Positions 36,451-49,289 of a DNA stretch of 64,000 nucleotides are shown one piece after another. Position 1 is the stretch's first letter. Each line of letters begins with the position of its first letter. Under the pieces are notes generated by a model, which searched no databases, was not told where the DNA came from, and saw nothing but the letters and a program-made list of their open reading frames with translations. The stretch is from Holotrichia oblita (lineage: Eukaryota; Arthropoda; Insecta; Coleoptera; Scarabaeidae). Both the position numbers and the translations under genes were made by a program. The stretch is taken from positions 93,088,023 through 93,152,022 of the forward strand of contig CM043017.1 in NCBI GenBank assembly GCA_023690525.1, in the 5' to 3' direction.

Positions 36451-38831
36451 TGTAAATAATGTTCATTCATTACAGTAAAAATAATAATAAGATCTTTAAT
36501 AAAGATAGTTTATCTGTAAGACAGTGAGTGTGCTGGTTTCGTTTTGTGTCTCCTTTTTTGAAAAATTGTAGATTCATACTCAAGACTTTCACAGGTCTCA
36601 ATCGAACGAGACTGAGTCATTTGCCCGTACACTCCGGCTACCGTAGCGATACGTACTCTTACTCTTTATACTGTAGTCAGTGGCGGAGCAAATATTTTAA
36701 AAGTATCTTTTTTTTCTCGCGTCTGCGAGGGAATTTGCGCAGACTATTTTGGAACTAGTCTAATAAAATTACATACATATTTCCATTTTTCATACATTGT
36801 CTCTGTACCCCTGTAAGGTATACAGAAATACATTCCAAGAAGATAGTTTTGTAGAAGTTTATGTAAATTTCAATAAACCACATATTAATTGATTAGAAGA
36901 AACGAGAAAAAATAGCTTTTCTTATATGTATAGAAAACTCAAAAATACTCTTTCGTATACTTTTCGAAATTTGTGATTTTTTCAAAAAGGTTAAAAAATT
37001 ATGTGATCGCTCTTATGAAAATTATTTTACATGATGTTTGAAACAAAAACTACTGACAAACATTGACAACTCATACAAAACAAACAGGAAAGATAATCCT
37101 ATTTGATGGACACCTTATATCTGATACTGTATATCGATAATCGAGTTGTTACTCTTGTTATCGATTGGTAATATTTTTTCTATCAATTTCAATTTTTCAA
37201 TCAACAATTTTTATAGCGAAACATGAAGAACAAGATATGAATTTGACTTATATTATTACGAGAAACATAGTTGACAAATTACAAGGTAAACATAAAAAGC
37301 GTTTCTATTTCTCGTGATCACCTTTCAGTAATACTTGAATTATAAAACCTAAGACACTTGAATACAGTCGTTAATGCAAATACATGCCATTAAGAATAAA
37401 AACGGTACGGTTTGTTTACAACAAAATTGTCATTGTCCTCCGAATTTTAGAACAAGGTATGAATAATAATAGAATCTAAAAAATATACTTATAGTTTTTC
37501 TAGCAAGTTTTTGAAGAACACTAAATGTAAAGCGATTGTAAATATGTTCCAGCGTACTGAAATTCATCAGCGATAACGAATATGTATTTAAGAGGCGATT
37601 TGCACTAAAGACAGAAAATATTGAATATTAGGATTTGAATCGTGATATAGTTTTGAAATGTTAAGATGTAATTCATTTTTTTATAAATTCTAACTTAGGT
37701 ATAGAGTTGCTATAGATTTTTTGTAACATTATTATTTTAATTTTAATTATTATTAAAAAAAAAAAAAATATTACTAAAGAGCAATCAGTGTTTTTCTAAA
37801 CAGTTAACCATATTCTAGTAATGGTAACTGACAAAAAAAAATCTGGTAATATTTCATCGACATATTCAGTAATATGGCACAAATAAATTAACTATGTTCA
37901 AGTAGAAACTTATCGATCTAAGTTTACAAGATTCAAAATTGTAGGAGAAATTCACAACTCCAAGTCTGAAAGAAATAAATAACAGATTGTGTGAAAATCA
38001 ATGTAGAATCGCTAAGAGCTTCTACGTTAACGCTGGTAAGTGAGGTTTCTTACATTATAAAACAATAAACTGAGAAAATGTTGAAAAAAAAAGTATATTC
38101 TTTATTTATACGGAAGAATAACTGGACAACATCGGTAGTAACTAAAGAAGAGAAGTAAACTACAATAAATGTTTTAAATTTTAAAAAGTATTATATGCAG
38201 ACAACATTAAAGTTAATTTTATTCCCATGTCTCTGAGACTCTTCTTAAAATAGAAAAACGAAATGTTTATTTTGATATTGCGGCACATGTTCAAACTAAG
38301 TTTTGTGAAGTTGCCTCATTATCATTCATGTATGTATTTTATTTCTACAGTTAATTTTCAGGTGCATAACAGCAAGTAGCTTCCTAATCCTTATAATACC
38401 AAGCGTAGTGCATTTGCACCCCAGGTGTTCTTTTTTATCATTTTTAAGTTGCTTCTTTTGCTCGTCGCCCTATTTTCAGTAGCTGCATCTTTTTATGTAG
38501 ACAATTCACAAAAAGTTATACTCTAAATTTTTACTTGTACAACAAATATTTAGTTATTGTTGTCCGGGGTGCATTTATACCCCACTTCATATCGTACTTT
38601 CAATTAACTAACGGTTGAATTTCATAGCACGTAATGTGGTTTTTCTCTTCTGCTCAAAATTAGTAATTTTCGAATTCGCCAACGAAAATGCGCCGATTAA
38701 TGTATTTTTTAGAAAATGATGATAATAAGACCATATTGCAATGTATCGTAAACGACTGCGAAAGTGACGACCATATCTCCCACCAAAAAGAAGTAAATAA
38801 TTAAATTTATTGTAGTTGTGATGAAGGAAAC
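36451..38831. other. AT-rich stretch without a recognisable gene
   Basis: Two similar motifs, GTGCATTTGCACCCC (about 38409) and GGGGTGCATTTATACCCC (about 38565), lie 150 bp apart. They may be ends of a small element. No gene is supported. Confidence 0.45.
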
Positions 38832-38874
38832 AATAAGGCAGAGATGCCTCTACTATAGTCATCTCTGCCTTATT
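38832..38874. repeat. Perfect 15-bp hairpin
   Basis: Arms AATAAGGCAGAGATG and CATCTCTGCCTTATT are separated by 13 bases. No T-run or gene next to it suggests a terminator role. It may be the core of a decayed foldback element. Confidence 0.7.
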
Positions 38875-39097
38875 ACTTAATTACACAGGCCTGCGTTTTT
38901 TAACTTTCTAAAAATTGCTTTAAATGTGATAGCTGATTCTTATGTGTTTTTGGGCGCTGAATCCAAATATGAACTCTATTTTTCTCCATCAAGTAAGGAT
39001 TTTCCACAAAAAGGCTTCAAATTATGTTTTAAAAATTAAATATGATTTTTAGTTACATTTTGAATTTATTTACAAAGGATATAAAAATAATATATTA

Positions 39098-39188
39098 TTT
39101 TATACGGAGGAAAAGTGATACTTTTCATGGCGCGCTCGTGTTAATAGAGAGCAAGCCATGAAAAGTAACTTTTCCTCCACATAAAATA
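39098..39188. repeat. Imperfect inverted repeat with GGAGGAAAAGT motif
   Basis: Arms TATACGGAGGAAAAGTGATA and its near inverse around AACTTTTCCTCC both run on into CTTTTCATGGC. Further copies of the motif lie at about 39388-39450 (ACACTTTTCC, GGCGGAAAAGTG, GGCGGAGGAAAAGTGAC), so 39.1-39.45 kb may be the remains of one element. Confidence 0.65.
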
Positions 39189-39589
39189 TGCTATTTTTTC
39201 TTCAAACGTCGGCAAATTTATGCAAAAATATCTGTTTTTATTGAAGATAAGCGGGTTTGGTAGAATGTTTGGACGTTTAGACCGATGATTAAGTACGAGC
39301 TGTTTCTATCGTAACACTCATAAAACTGTCAAGTGGACACTGTCAACATTGAAATTATGTGATTGTATTGGTTTGTACCTTGCCATAATAACACTTTTCC
39401 CTCGGGCGGCGGAAAAGTGAAAAGTAAACCTCCGGCGGAGGAAAAGTGACACCTTGCGGCCGACTACTCAGTCGCGAAATGTCAGTTTTATTGACGTTTG
39501 AAGAAAAACAAAATTACTTACAAATATCATTAAATCTAATGAAAAGAAACAGTAAAATACTATTTATGTCTTTACAAGTCCTTATAATA

Positions 39590-41165
39590 TCTTTTTCTTT
39601 GTCCTTCCATACTCCTTTTTGTGCCTTTTCTTCTGTAATCTCGTAGTGGGCCATTCCTTTTTAACATTCAACAATAATCAGCTATCATGCTTATATTTCA
39701 TCTTCCTTGGTATCTTCACTCCATCTCTTTTAGGTCTTGGTGAAACCTTTCCCCCTGCTCCTCACTTACTGCACCAAGATTTTCAGGGAAGTAGTCGAGA
39801 TGCGAATCTAGAAAATGCATCTTCATGTTCTCATCAATTCTTCTTCATGTTACAGCCTAAGGTTTTAAATTTTTCTAACATATTTTGCACAATAATTTTA
39901 TAATCTTCACGTTTTTTGTTGCCAAGAAAATTTGTAACCACATTTTTTAAGGCTATCCATGCTTGTTTTTCTGCTTCCTCCATTTTAGATTCAAAACTTT
40001 TATCTTTCATAAGCTTTTTTATATCCGGCCCAAGAAAAACACCCTAACAACCCCAGGAAACTGGCTGCAAAGATACTTGAAGCACTCTCCACCTTTTTTT
40101 AATGTCTTCACAAATTGTTTCATTAACCCTAGTTTTATATGTAATGGAGGAAGCAAAACTTTGCTCGGGTCTACTAAACTTTATCTTTCAATGTTTTTCA
40201 TTCCAGGTTGTAAGGTTTGTCTTGGTGGCCACATCTTTTTACAATAGTGCTGCTTTCTATCACGACTATCCCACCCACACAAAAAACTAGGATATTTAGT
40301 ATAACCGCTTTGTTGTCCAAGTAAGAAACAATTTTCAAATCACCACAAATTGTCCAGCCAAGAAAGGTCTTAAGGCTTCTTTTTGAAGAGTCAAAAAAGA
40401 GTCTCCATTCAGAAACATTATATTGTATGTGGAATTGTTTCATGCCCGGTTACATCATTACAGAAAACTAGTGCATCTTCTTCGGAATAACATCGAGCAA
40501 ACTCTTTTTCTCTGTTCCTAAACCAGATAATGTTGTGCTAAGTGTTAACAATATTTTTTCTTTCAACCTTGAGCCTAAAAGCTCAGCTGAGTCCTTAGGA
40601 AGGTTTAAGTTCCTCACCAAATCATTTAATTCAGATTGGTCAAACAGTTTTGGCTCATCACTTCCAGTATCATAGTAATCACTTCCCTCATCCAGTTCAC
40701 TTGCGCAGGTACGTGAACCCATTTCATCATCAGATACATCATCTAACGTATCTGGTAGTGAAGGAACAGGTACTTCTGGTCCATGAGGTATAGGACGTGT
40801 TGCGGATCGAAGGTTTGGATAAACGATGTCCTTTTTGTTTTTTAAATTGAATCCGAATTGAAACACACGAACAAAAATAACAATCATCGCTATGATTGAT
40901 CGGTTTTCTCCAAACCATACCCACTCCAAAGCGAAAAGACTGTTTTTTTCCATATTACCACTGGCGAAACTCTTCAACACACACTGAACAAACCTTATGA
41001 GGAGCTCAAGGTTTGTCTTGGTCTCCTAATTTCACACCAAAATATGCAAAATATACTTTTTTTACAAAATCTGTCATGTTTCTTTGTTGTTTTTTTACTG
41101 TAAACTTTCCACAAATATAGCAGAAAAAGTTGGGTATATTGACACAGCCTCTTGATGCCGCTGGA
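39590..41165 (-). pseudogene. Degraded copy of a multicopy arthropod protein family of unknown function
   Basis: Reading the minus strand across several frames gives an ordered protein. First comes a cysteine-rich start (FFCYICGKFTVK, then FVKKVYFAYFGVKLGDQDKP and KVCSVCVEEFRQW). Next are VYPNLRSATRPIPHGPEVPV, an acidic segment, ELLGSRLKEK, WRLFFDSSKRSLK and ICGDLKIV. They are followed by GYTKYPSFLCGWDSRDRK, VLLPPLHIKLGLMKQFV, NFLGNKKREDYKIIVQNML and a final FHQDL-type region near 39750. I recall this protein as repeated in aphid, spider and Hydra genomes, annotated only as uncharacterised; its function is unknown to me. Damage: a TGA at about 41015, several frameshifts, and a deletion of roughly 45-50 codons between SLK and ICGD. 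No intron is visible, which fits a mobile or retrocopied origin. Confidence 0.75.
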
Positions 41166-41512
41166 ATTTAATTTTTAAAAACTCGTAAAATAAAAATTAA
41201 ATTAACTCAGGAACTAATCACAAACGTCAACTAATTACACAAATTCACACCACAGTTGTAAAGAAGAATGAAAGAACTGTTTTGTCTAGAATAGCAATAT
41301 GTTAGTAGAGGAGGTGGGGAGGTAGACATGCAGTAACAGGAAGATGATGAGTCATGTCTTACGACAACGGTTTAACAATATTATCCTTTACAAAAAGAGT
41401 AATACATGCAGATAGGTCAAAAAACCCCAGATTGTAAAAAAACCTTACGTGATGGAATTTTTTAAATAATTTTCCCATTTTCAGCACCAAAAAATCTATT
41501 AAAATCACTATA

Positions 41513-42122
41513 CAGGGTTGTCACCTAAGCGCGCGCTGGCCTATAGCTCCTATACTAATGATGTTAGGAATTTCGTTCATATACTAATATATACTACTTG
41601 CAAGACTCTATTCCAGGAAAATATTTTTAAGTATATAAGGTGACCCAAATAAGTGTGAAGATATGGAAGTAATTTTTTTTAAACGACACCCCTTGTATTG
41701 TGTTGCACAATTCAGTTCATCTCAATGCACTTTATCAATTCCCAAAAAATTATTTCATTACTCCTGGTATTTCCGGAGAAATAAATTAAAAGTTATTAAA
41801 ATGAAATTTTACACACTAAAAATAGAAAATAAAAAAAAAACATAGGAGCAATTTTTTGACTCACGATTTAGTATGGAGTGAGTAGAGAAAGGTCTAAGGA
41901 TACTCTCACCTTGTTTACATTTCGTAAATTTTCTACAGGGTTACCAAAATTATGGTCGAACAATGACATATTTCAAACTAATTTTTCTCACTTTTTTCAA
42001 ATGGAACACCCTGTATATTTTTTCACCACTTGATGCAGAATTAAAAAACAAATATTTTTTGTACAACTGTATTTAAATTCTCGACGGTTTTCTAGATATT
42101 TATGGAAAACCATTTATTTGGT
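41513..42122 (+). repeat. Left TIR, about 610 bp
   Basis: It is inverted relative to 43166-43775. Inside are further tips (CAGGGTTACC near 41936 and GGAACACCCTGTAT near 42003). The inner end includes a copy of the transposase start ATGGAAAACCATTTATTTGG near 42102. Confidence 0.95.
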
Positions 42123-42184
42123 TTTCCACGGTAAATTTGTATTAACATTTAACTATGAATAACATTAGAGAATTTTACACATGA

Positions 42185-43184
42185 TTAAATTAAGTATTCA
42201 AACAATCTACCATTTTCTTGTAAACACAGATTTAACCTGTTTGTTAAAGACCTATTTGTATTTTGTAACATTAAAAGAGTAACTGTATCAAAGGCTTCTT
42301 ATTCTTTCCCGCATGTTTTCTGGTGTAGTTGGTGGTATACGGTAGACCAGATCTTTAACATACCCCCACAGGAAAAAATCAACTTTGGTCAGATCTGGTG
42401 ACCTTGCGGGCCATGGAACAGGTCCTTGTCTTCCAATCCAGCGACCTGGAAACTTCTCATTCAAAGTATGTCGAACTTGAATACTGAAATGAGCAGGCGC
42501 CCCGTCTAACTGGAACCACATTCTTCTTAACAGCCCTAATGGTATATTCTCTAGAAGGTTATCAAGGTCTTCGTCCAAAAATCTTTGAAAAATATCACCA
42601 TTGAGATGTCCATCAAAGAAATGGGGTCCTATAATATGGTCTCCAATTATACCTCCCCAGACGTTCACATTCCACCTGTGTTGCCGGTCAACTGCCCTCT
42701 TAAAATTTGGATTCACATTGGCGTAATAATGTAGATTATGCCTGTTCACATGACCATTGTTGTGGAAAGTTGCTTCATCGGTAAACAATACAGTATTAAA
42801 AAACCGTACATCTTCTTGAATTCGAGCGAGACCCCAATTACAAAAATTTATCCTGTTTTCGAAACCTTGCCCTAGAAGTGCTTGACTCAGTTGTACGTGA
42901 TATGGATGGAAATGATGCTTCTTCAAAATCTTTTTAACTGAAGTTTGACCTATGTGCAGCAAATCACTAATGTCGGCTGTACTCCTATGTGGATTTTCAA
43001 CAACACTTGCAATAATGTTAAATTCGTTTTCATCATTTAATATGGGCTTTACTCTGTCATGTTTTTCATATTTAACTGTCCCAGTCCTGTTAAATCGATC
43101 CATCAATCTTTGAAATGCTCTTTCATCTAGGTGCCTTCTATTAGGAAACCTCTCGCCGTACACACCAAATAAATGGTTTTCCAT
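42185..43184 (-). pseudogene. DD41D mariner-like transposase, one frameshift from full length
   Basis: The open frame from ATG at 43184 gives 298 residues. An N-terminal HTH region (HLDERAFQRLMDRFNRTG) is followed by ENEFNIIASVVENPHRSTAD. The catalytic residues are Asp136 (LFTDEATFHNNG), Asp227 (QLDGAPAHF) and Asp269 (SPDLTKVDFFLWG). Forty-one residues separate the second and third. The frame stops at TGA just after RERIRSL (about 42285). In the next frame the rest continues to LTNRLNLCLQENGRLFEYL and a TAA at 42185-42187, adding about 42 residues. A single-base indel therefore removes the C-terminus. All three Asp are intact. Whether the shortened protein works is unknown. It would cut and paste the element at its TIRs in the nucleus. 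Confidence 0.9.
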
Positions 43185-43775
43185 AAATATCTAGAAAACC
43201 GCCGAGAATTTAAATACAGTTGTACTTACAAAAAATATTTGTTTTTTAATTCTGCATCAAGTGGTGAAAAAATATACAGGCTGTTCCATTTAAAAAAAGT
43301 GAGAAAGATTAGTTTGAAATATGTCATTGTTCGACCATAATTTTGGTAACCCTGTATAAAATTTACGAAATGTAAACAAGGTGAGAGTAACCTTAGATCT
43401 TTCTCGACTCACTCCATACTAAATCGTGAGTCAAAAAATTGCTCCTACGTTTTTTTTATTTTCTATTTTTAGTGCGTAAAATTTCATTTTAATGACTTTT
43501 AATTTATTTCTCCGGAAATACCAGGAGTAATGAAATAATTTTTTGGGAATTGATAAAGTGCATTGAGATGAACTGAAATGTGCAACACAATACAAGGGGT
43601 GTCATTAAAAAAAAATTACTTCCATATCTTCACACTTATTTGGGTCACCTTATATACTTAAAAATATTTTCCTGAAATAGAGTCTTGCAAGTAGTATAGA
43701 TTAGTATATGAACGAAATTCCTAACATCATTAGTTTAGGAGCTATAGACCAGCGCGCGCTTAGGTGACAACCCTG
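43166..43775 (-). repeat. Right TIR, about 610 bp
   Basis: It is inverted relative to 41513-42122 and overlaps the first six or so codons of the transposase gene (ATG at 43182-43184). It therefore holds the promoter and 5' leader of the gene. Confidence 0.95.
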
Positions 43776-43777
43776 TA

Positions 43778-46700
43778 TAAAATCCAGACAATTTTACCAA
43801 CACAGGCCTGTGTTATTAATGTAAAAGGAAAGTTGATGGGATTGCAGCTATTGGCGTTAGAATTACTATAAGAAGACGTGAAGCTTTTTTCGTATCTAAG
43901 CTTTCGCTAATTCTTTATTAGCTTCTTCAGAGAACAAACTACAAGTAAAAAACAACAAAAGTTGTAAATAAAATTCGGTTCTTTAAAACGAAGTTAATTT
44001 TTAACTTACATGGTAATTTATAGTACGGTAACATCACAAGATTCATGTGCAGTTAATATTTGGAAAATGACATTAAAATACATAGTAAAAATCTTATTAA
44101 CAAAGTTAATTAACCACTCGAAAATGTAACGACTCACGTGGGCAAACAGTAAGTAATTATTGCAAGTTTCCCACCAAAAGTTGAGAAATTGTATTGTCAA
44201 GATGGAGACAGGTGAAAACCTAGTGCACAAATTGAATTTGAATTCAATTTGTCCACTAGATCACTAAAGTATGTGTAATAGTAATCGATAACATTGTCAC
44301 AAACTTTCAGCTGACTGATAAATTGTAGGACAAAAAACTGGCATGTGGGATATTGCGCAAGAAAAAAACAATTTTCATACCGCAAGATATACTTCTTAAT
44401 ATCATCAGAAAAGAACATTTTTCGCTATTTCACCTACCAAAAACAAGATAAGCGAGATACAGGCATACTCGCTATTACTTTTTCTAGTTTCTTCAAAATA
44501 CTCCGTTTCCGAAACGTACCTAACTGCGATATTTTCTAAGTATGTGTGTACTGATAAGCACGCACAACGACTAGTGGAATAGTAGTGAACAAGTGTGCCT
44601 TGATAGGGACGGCCGAGTTTCCGTGCCACCTCTCTACGTTGCTCCCGCACTGCATTAGAAATTGCCCCTCTTTGCTGAGTCTACTAATAATTCTTTTATA
44701 TCCATATAAACATTAAAAGAAAACAATAGCCTGGCTTGTAGACATATACGATATTATCTTAAAAGAAAAGGCGCGTTCGAGCAGATCATCCACCTCGAGA
44801 ATTAAGAGTTTATACACGAGGCAACAATAAACCAAAACGAAGATATATAAATACATATTCTCCGTTCTTATAGCACTAACTGCCTGAAATGTGAACGCTC
44901 TTTGTATAAAAAGAAAGGAAATTAAACGATGCTATTGCATTACTATTTCATAAATGATTTGTGTCATTATCATCAGATCAATACATCGGCGAATGTCTAC
45001 ATTCTATTTCAAAAGTTTGTATGCGTATATCTATCTTGATATTAAGTGTCTTTGAAGCATGACGGAATGAAACAGATACATTTTGCATAATACTAATACA
45101 ATATTATCCTGTCAAATTTCCATTAAAAATTTTTAAATGCGGTGTTGTGAAAAACTGTACATATGACAATGTACGTACGGTAATAACGTATAAAATTACT
45201 CACTGAACCACTAAAATTGCAACACTGTCTAGATGTTATTGATATACATACACACAAATAACACATTCTCTGCACAGCAAAGCAGTCGTAAAAACTTATG
45301 TGGATACGATACTAACTACGATAACAAAGTAGATATACATTTTAAACTACATTTATCTTAAACACACTCATCTATGATTTCGTCAAATTTCTGGAGGTAT
45401 CACATATTTCATAAGATTCAAAAAACACTAAATAAAACAGGTTACCCGATTTCTCAAATCTGGTTTGTATACTTTATGTTATAAACTTCACCTGTGTAGG
45501 ATGCAGTTGCTAATATGAGAGTTTACCTGTTGTATCCGAGATAGAATAAATCGACTTGTCTTACAGACGTAACTTATTTCACCTAAAATTCTAGTTTAGG
45601 TAATTCTAACCAATTAAAACATAAGACTCTGAAGCTGTTCAAGCTGTTGAAGTAAAAAACTAGCTCTTTTGAATCTATTACAGAAACGGAAATACAAATC
45701 ATGAAATATAGTATTTGCTCAAATATATTACATAATTCAAATAAATACACTCCACTTTCTCTGACCAGATTTTCAAAAGCAAAAATCAAGATGAGCATGT
45801 AAAAAATGAATTTTGATGCTAAATCCTTAAGCTTTTGCAGCAAGTTTTGAACAATTTTTTTCCTAATTCTTTAATTTATAATATCCTATAAACTTTTCTG
45901 TTACAGTTTCGAAAGCATTCCCCAGGCTTCTCTGTCAACGGCAGTCGTAGTAGTTTTAAACCGACTGTCCAATACCAATTTTCTAATTTGGGTACCGATA
46001 AATATACCCTCTTTAAGTTTTGCGTCAGACAAATCACGAAATACAAAGATACTTAAAGCAGTTTTCGTCCTTATTCGATGCTGATATAAATTCTTTCATT
46101 ATACTTAATTCTATTAAGTTTTTGCGGATAATACTTTGTTACCCTAATTGCTTGAAACTACTTGGAGCAAATATTTAATAGGATTAGGAATACAGCGATA
46201 TGAACTGGCTGAAACTATAGTTGTCTACAGATATGCATATATCTTGGTAATACTTTGTTACTAAATCATAAAGACGTCAAACAAGTTAAAGAATATGTAA
46301 TAATATATGGAGAGTCTAGTTAGAACAAACACATTTTTTTTAATGCTGATAGTATTTTTGCTATATGGGTTTAGCAGGAATAATATGAAATAAGGCAGCA
46401 AATTAAATTTCCAAGATAATTACTTATTTACGGATATAAGGCGGCGTATTAAATTACCTTCACCTATTTTTTTTTCATATTTTACACCAGTTGAACGAAA
46501 ACAGTAGTAGTAACTTAATGTTCTAAAGGCCCCATCTTTTTTATTATTTATATCTTATTTATCAATCATCATTATCATCTGTATGTAAGTAATGCTGCCA
46601 TACTACTGCTAGAAAAAAGTTCGGATTACTAGAATCTATTTTCATTCAGCCAGAAATTTTTCACTTTACGCACTTTCAATCATATGCAAAAATAATTGCA

Positions 46701-49071
46701 AACCTAATATTATTATAGCAGCAAAATATAGCATTAGGCCTTTAGATTTTTAATTCGCCTTGTCTAGGACAAATAACAAACTCGCAACTACAGCTTATGT
46801 CACGTTCTTGATATATGATACAGTTTTATGTAATTCCTGTAACGTTCGTTAGCCTTGAGCAAAACTCTTCACACTTTTGTGGTGTCCAATTGCAATATAA
46901 AATTGAAAGTTCGTAACACAGATATCCAATTTACACTCATTAATATATTTGTTACTTTTACCACATGTCTTGATCGTATAGTACCTATATCACGAAACAA
47001 CTGCATCGTAATAAAACCTACATTCCTGATTATTTTTACATGTTGATAACAATTATAAATTTACACAAAACCATAGAAAGCAGTAACAAAACTAATGTAA
47101 ATCTTTGCAACCGTTAATTGCTTCGTGTGTGTATACACGAAACTGGATTAAGTATGGCCAAAAATTTATTTAACAGATAGATGTAGAATTGTATGTAAAA
47201 AGCTAAAATATAAAATAAAATTCACAAAATCGAGCATTTTTGGTTGTAAAAATGCGGCATGGACAGTATGAAATTTTATATAATTGACGCGTTTTAGCAG
47301 TAAATGGTATTTTTCTAAGCAATGCTGATTACATTTACCTGTTACCTATACCTTTTAGTTGAATTTTATTTTAGAGGAAGACGTTTTTGATAAGGTAAAT
47401 AAAAAAAATAATAAAGTCTAACGGACAAATTCGTGATGAAATTGAATTAATAATGATCGATATTATGTGTATGTATTTATATTATAATGAATTCGCTTGG
47501 GTATTGACAATTTGTAACGCAGAACATTTTGAACATGCTACTGTTGCATTCTCCAACTTTTTCTTCAGCTGTTGTCGAAACCAACATTCAGTTAGATGTT
47601 CTCGCAATGCAACTTTTAATTCATTTCCAACATCTATTCAGTGAACTTATATACTCCATGAACCATTAACCATCAGATGAGTTTTCTCGAAAAAGAGAAA
47701 CAGCATTTTTGTGTGAGAGTTAAAAGTTACAACTCACGAAAAATCAAAACTACAATGTTTCAGATTGCCCCGATGCACGCAAATTGCACATCAGATTTTG
47801 CTCAACTATTACGGAGCAACTTTCTTTGTTATTGCAGTATAATTACTACTACGAGCTACAACACACTACTTCAATATTTTTAGCTGAATTATGGATAGAT
47901 GTATCTGCCAGATCAGTTAACCCATTTGTAATTTAAAAATATTGAAAAACCTCATTACACTAACAGTGAGATCATTTTTTTTTACAGTTAGGGATTACCG
48001 ATCTTCTTTATAGAACAAAAAAAATGTATTCATAGTTAGCACTATAATTTTATTATACCACAGAAAAAAAGGAAAAAAATTTCAAATGTCAAGTAAATCG
48101 AAATAGTATAGACCAATAAGATTTTACATGAAAATACAAAGCAATGACATACTGAATCGAAACTGATCTGAATTTCATATTTAAATTTGGCATATCAAAT
48201 ATCGGACGCTTCAGTCGCTAAAAATATATACCATTCCTACACCAGATTAATCTGGATTTCCGAGTCGCCACAATGTGAGTAAATTTTACAATTAATAATA
48301 TACCAATAATTAATATGTATCGCATGCATATGTGCCCAAGATTTTCCAAAATATATCACAACATAAAGTGAAAAAGCTTGATATCGCAAATTGAAATAAA
48401 TTAATTGCAATAGTAAAATAAAATGTGGAGTGATCATTGGAAGTGCGGAAGTAATCTACATACGGCAGAATATTAGACACATTTGAAAATTAATACACGT
48501 GATGAAACTATTTATTCATTTTCACGGTAACAAATTAACTTTCACCGTAAAATCATTTATGCAAAACTACGAAAACGTATCCGATGGCCAGTAAATGACT
48601 ACACAGAGAAAAAGGATTCCTATAACCAAGAAAATTTAAGGTATTATAATTTAATAATGATTAATTAATTTAAATATATAAGCTTATTCCAAGATATTAT
48701 TCATTCGTGATAAGAATTTGAGTGTAAATAGAGTCATTTTATTTCTAACAAGATATTTGTGTTCTTACAAACACACTATATTTAAGAAATGTAAGATTAT
48801 TTCAAAGTATTTATTGTTTAAATGGAATATATGTAAATTTATTAATTAAACAGAGGTATATATACTTCTGCATCGCTTGTACCGTAACTGTAGTTCAATA
48901 TTACTCTTGTAGACGAGACAGTCGAAAAGTCTGCATTTTCTTTAGTTTATAAGTTTACTGCTTTGCTAGGTACGTTAATTCTATTTAAACCTGCTTTTTC
49001 AGTGTAACTCTGGTACAGAGTGTTCGTGGATGTTATAAGTAAAATTTGACAAGTAAGAAACTATGCATATA
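43778..49071. other. Long AT-rich stretch without a supported gene
   Basis: Many short open frames occur but none shows a family motif. No RNA gene or paired element ends were seen. A GC-richer patch at 44550-44660 is unassigned. Confidence 0.5.
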
Positions 49072-49289
49072 CCGATTAATTTCAGAGATAGGATAAATAA
49101 CGGCGGAAAGGGGCAAGAGGTACGAAAATTCGCTAAGAAGTGGAGACGCGTACAAGTCTCTCTATCACAGTCTAGTCTCGTCTAGTCTACAGCGCTGCGA
49201 TAGTCTCATTCGCGTCTTCACTTCTTAGCGAATTCTCATACCCCTTGCCCCTTCGCGCCGTTATTTATCCTATCTCTGAAATCAATCGG
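49072..49289. mobile_element. Foldback MITE, 218 bp, arms about 85 bp
   Basis: The left arm CCGATTAATTTCAGAGATAG runs on through AACGGCGGAAAGGGGCAAG to AATTCGCTAAGAAGTG. The right arm is its inverse with few mismatches. TA flanks both ends (49070-49071, 49290-49291). The short centre is rich in CTAGTCTCGTCTAGTCTA. Transcribed, it would form a long hairpin RNA. Confidence 0.85.

Larger units (their letters stand above)
41513..43775 (-). mobile_element. DD41D mariner-like element with about 610-bp TIRs (2263 bp)
   Basis: The left tip CAGGGTTGTCACCTAAGCGC starts at 41513 and the right end (GCGCTTAGGTGACAACCCTG) stops at 43775. TA occurs at 41511-41512 and 43776-43777. The two TIRs are nearly identical and together make up over half of the element. 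The transposase is on the minus strand. The close match of the TIRs and the single coding lesion suggest recent activity. Confidence 0.95.

Noticed and set aside
38409..38582. GTGCATTTGCACCCC / GGGGTGCATTTATACCCC pair, considered as piggyBac-type ends
   Set aside because: No TTAA duplication at both sides and no transposase motifs between or nearby.
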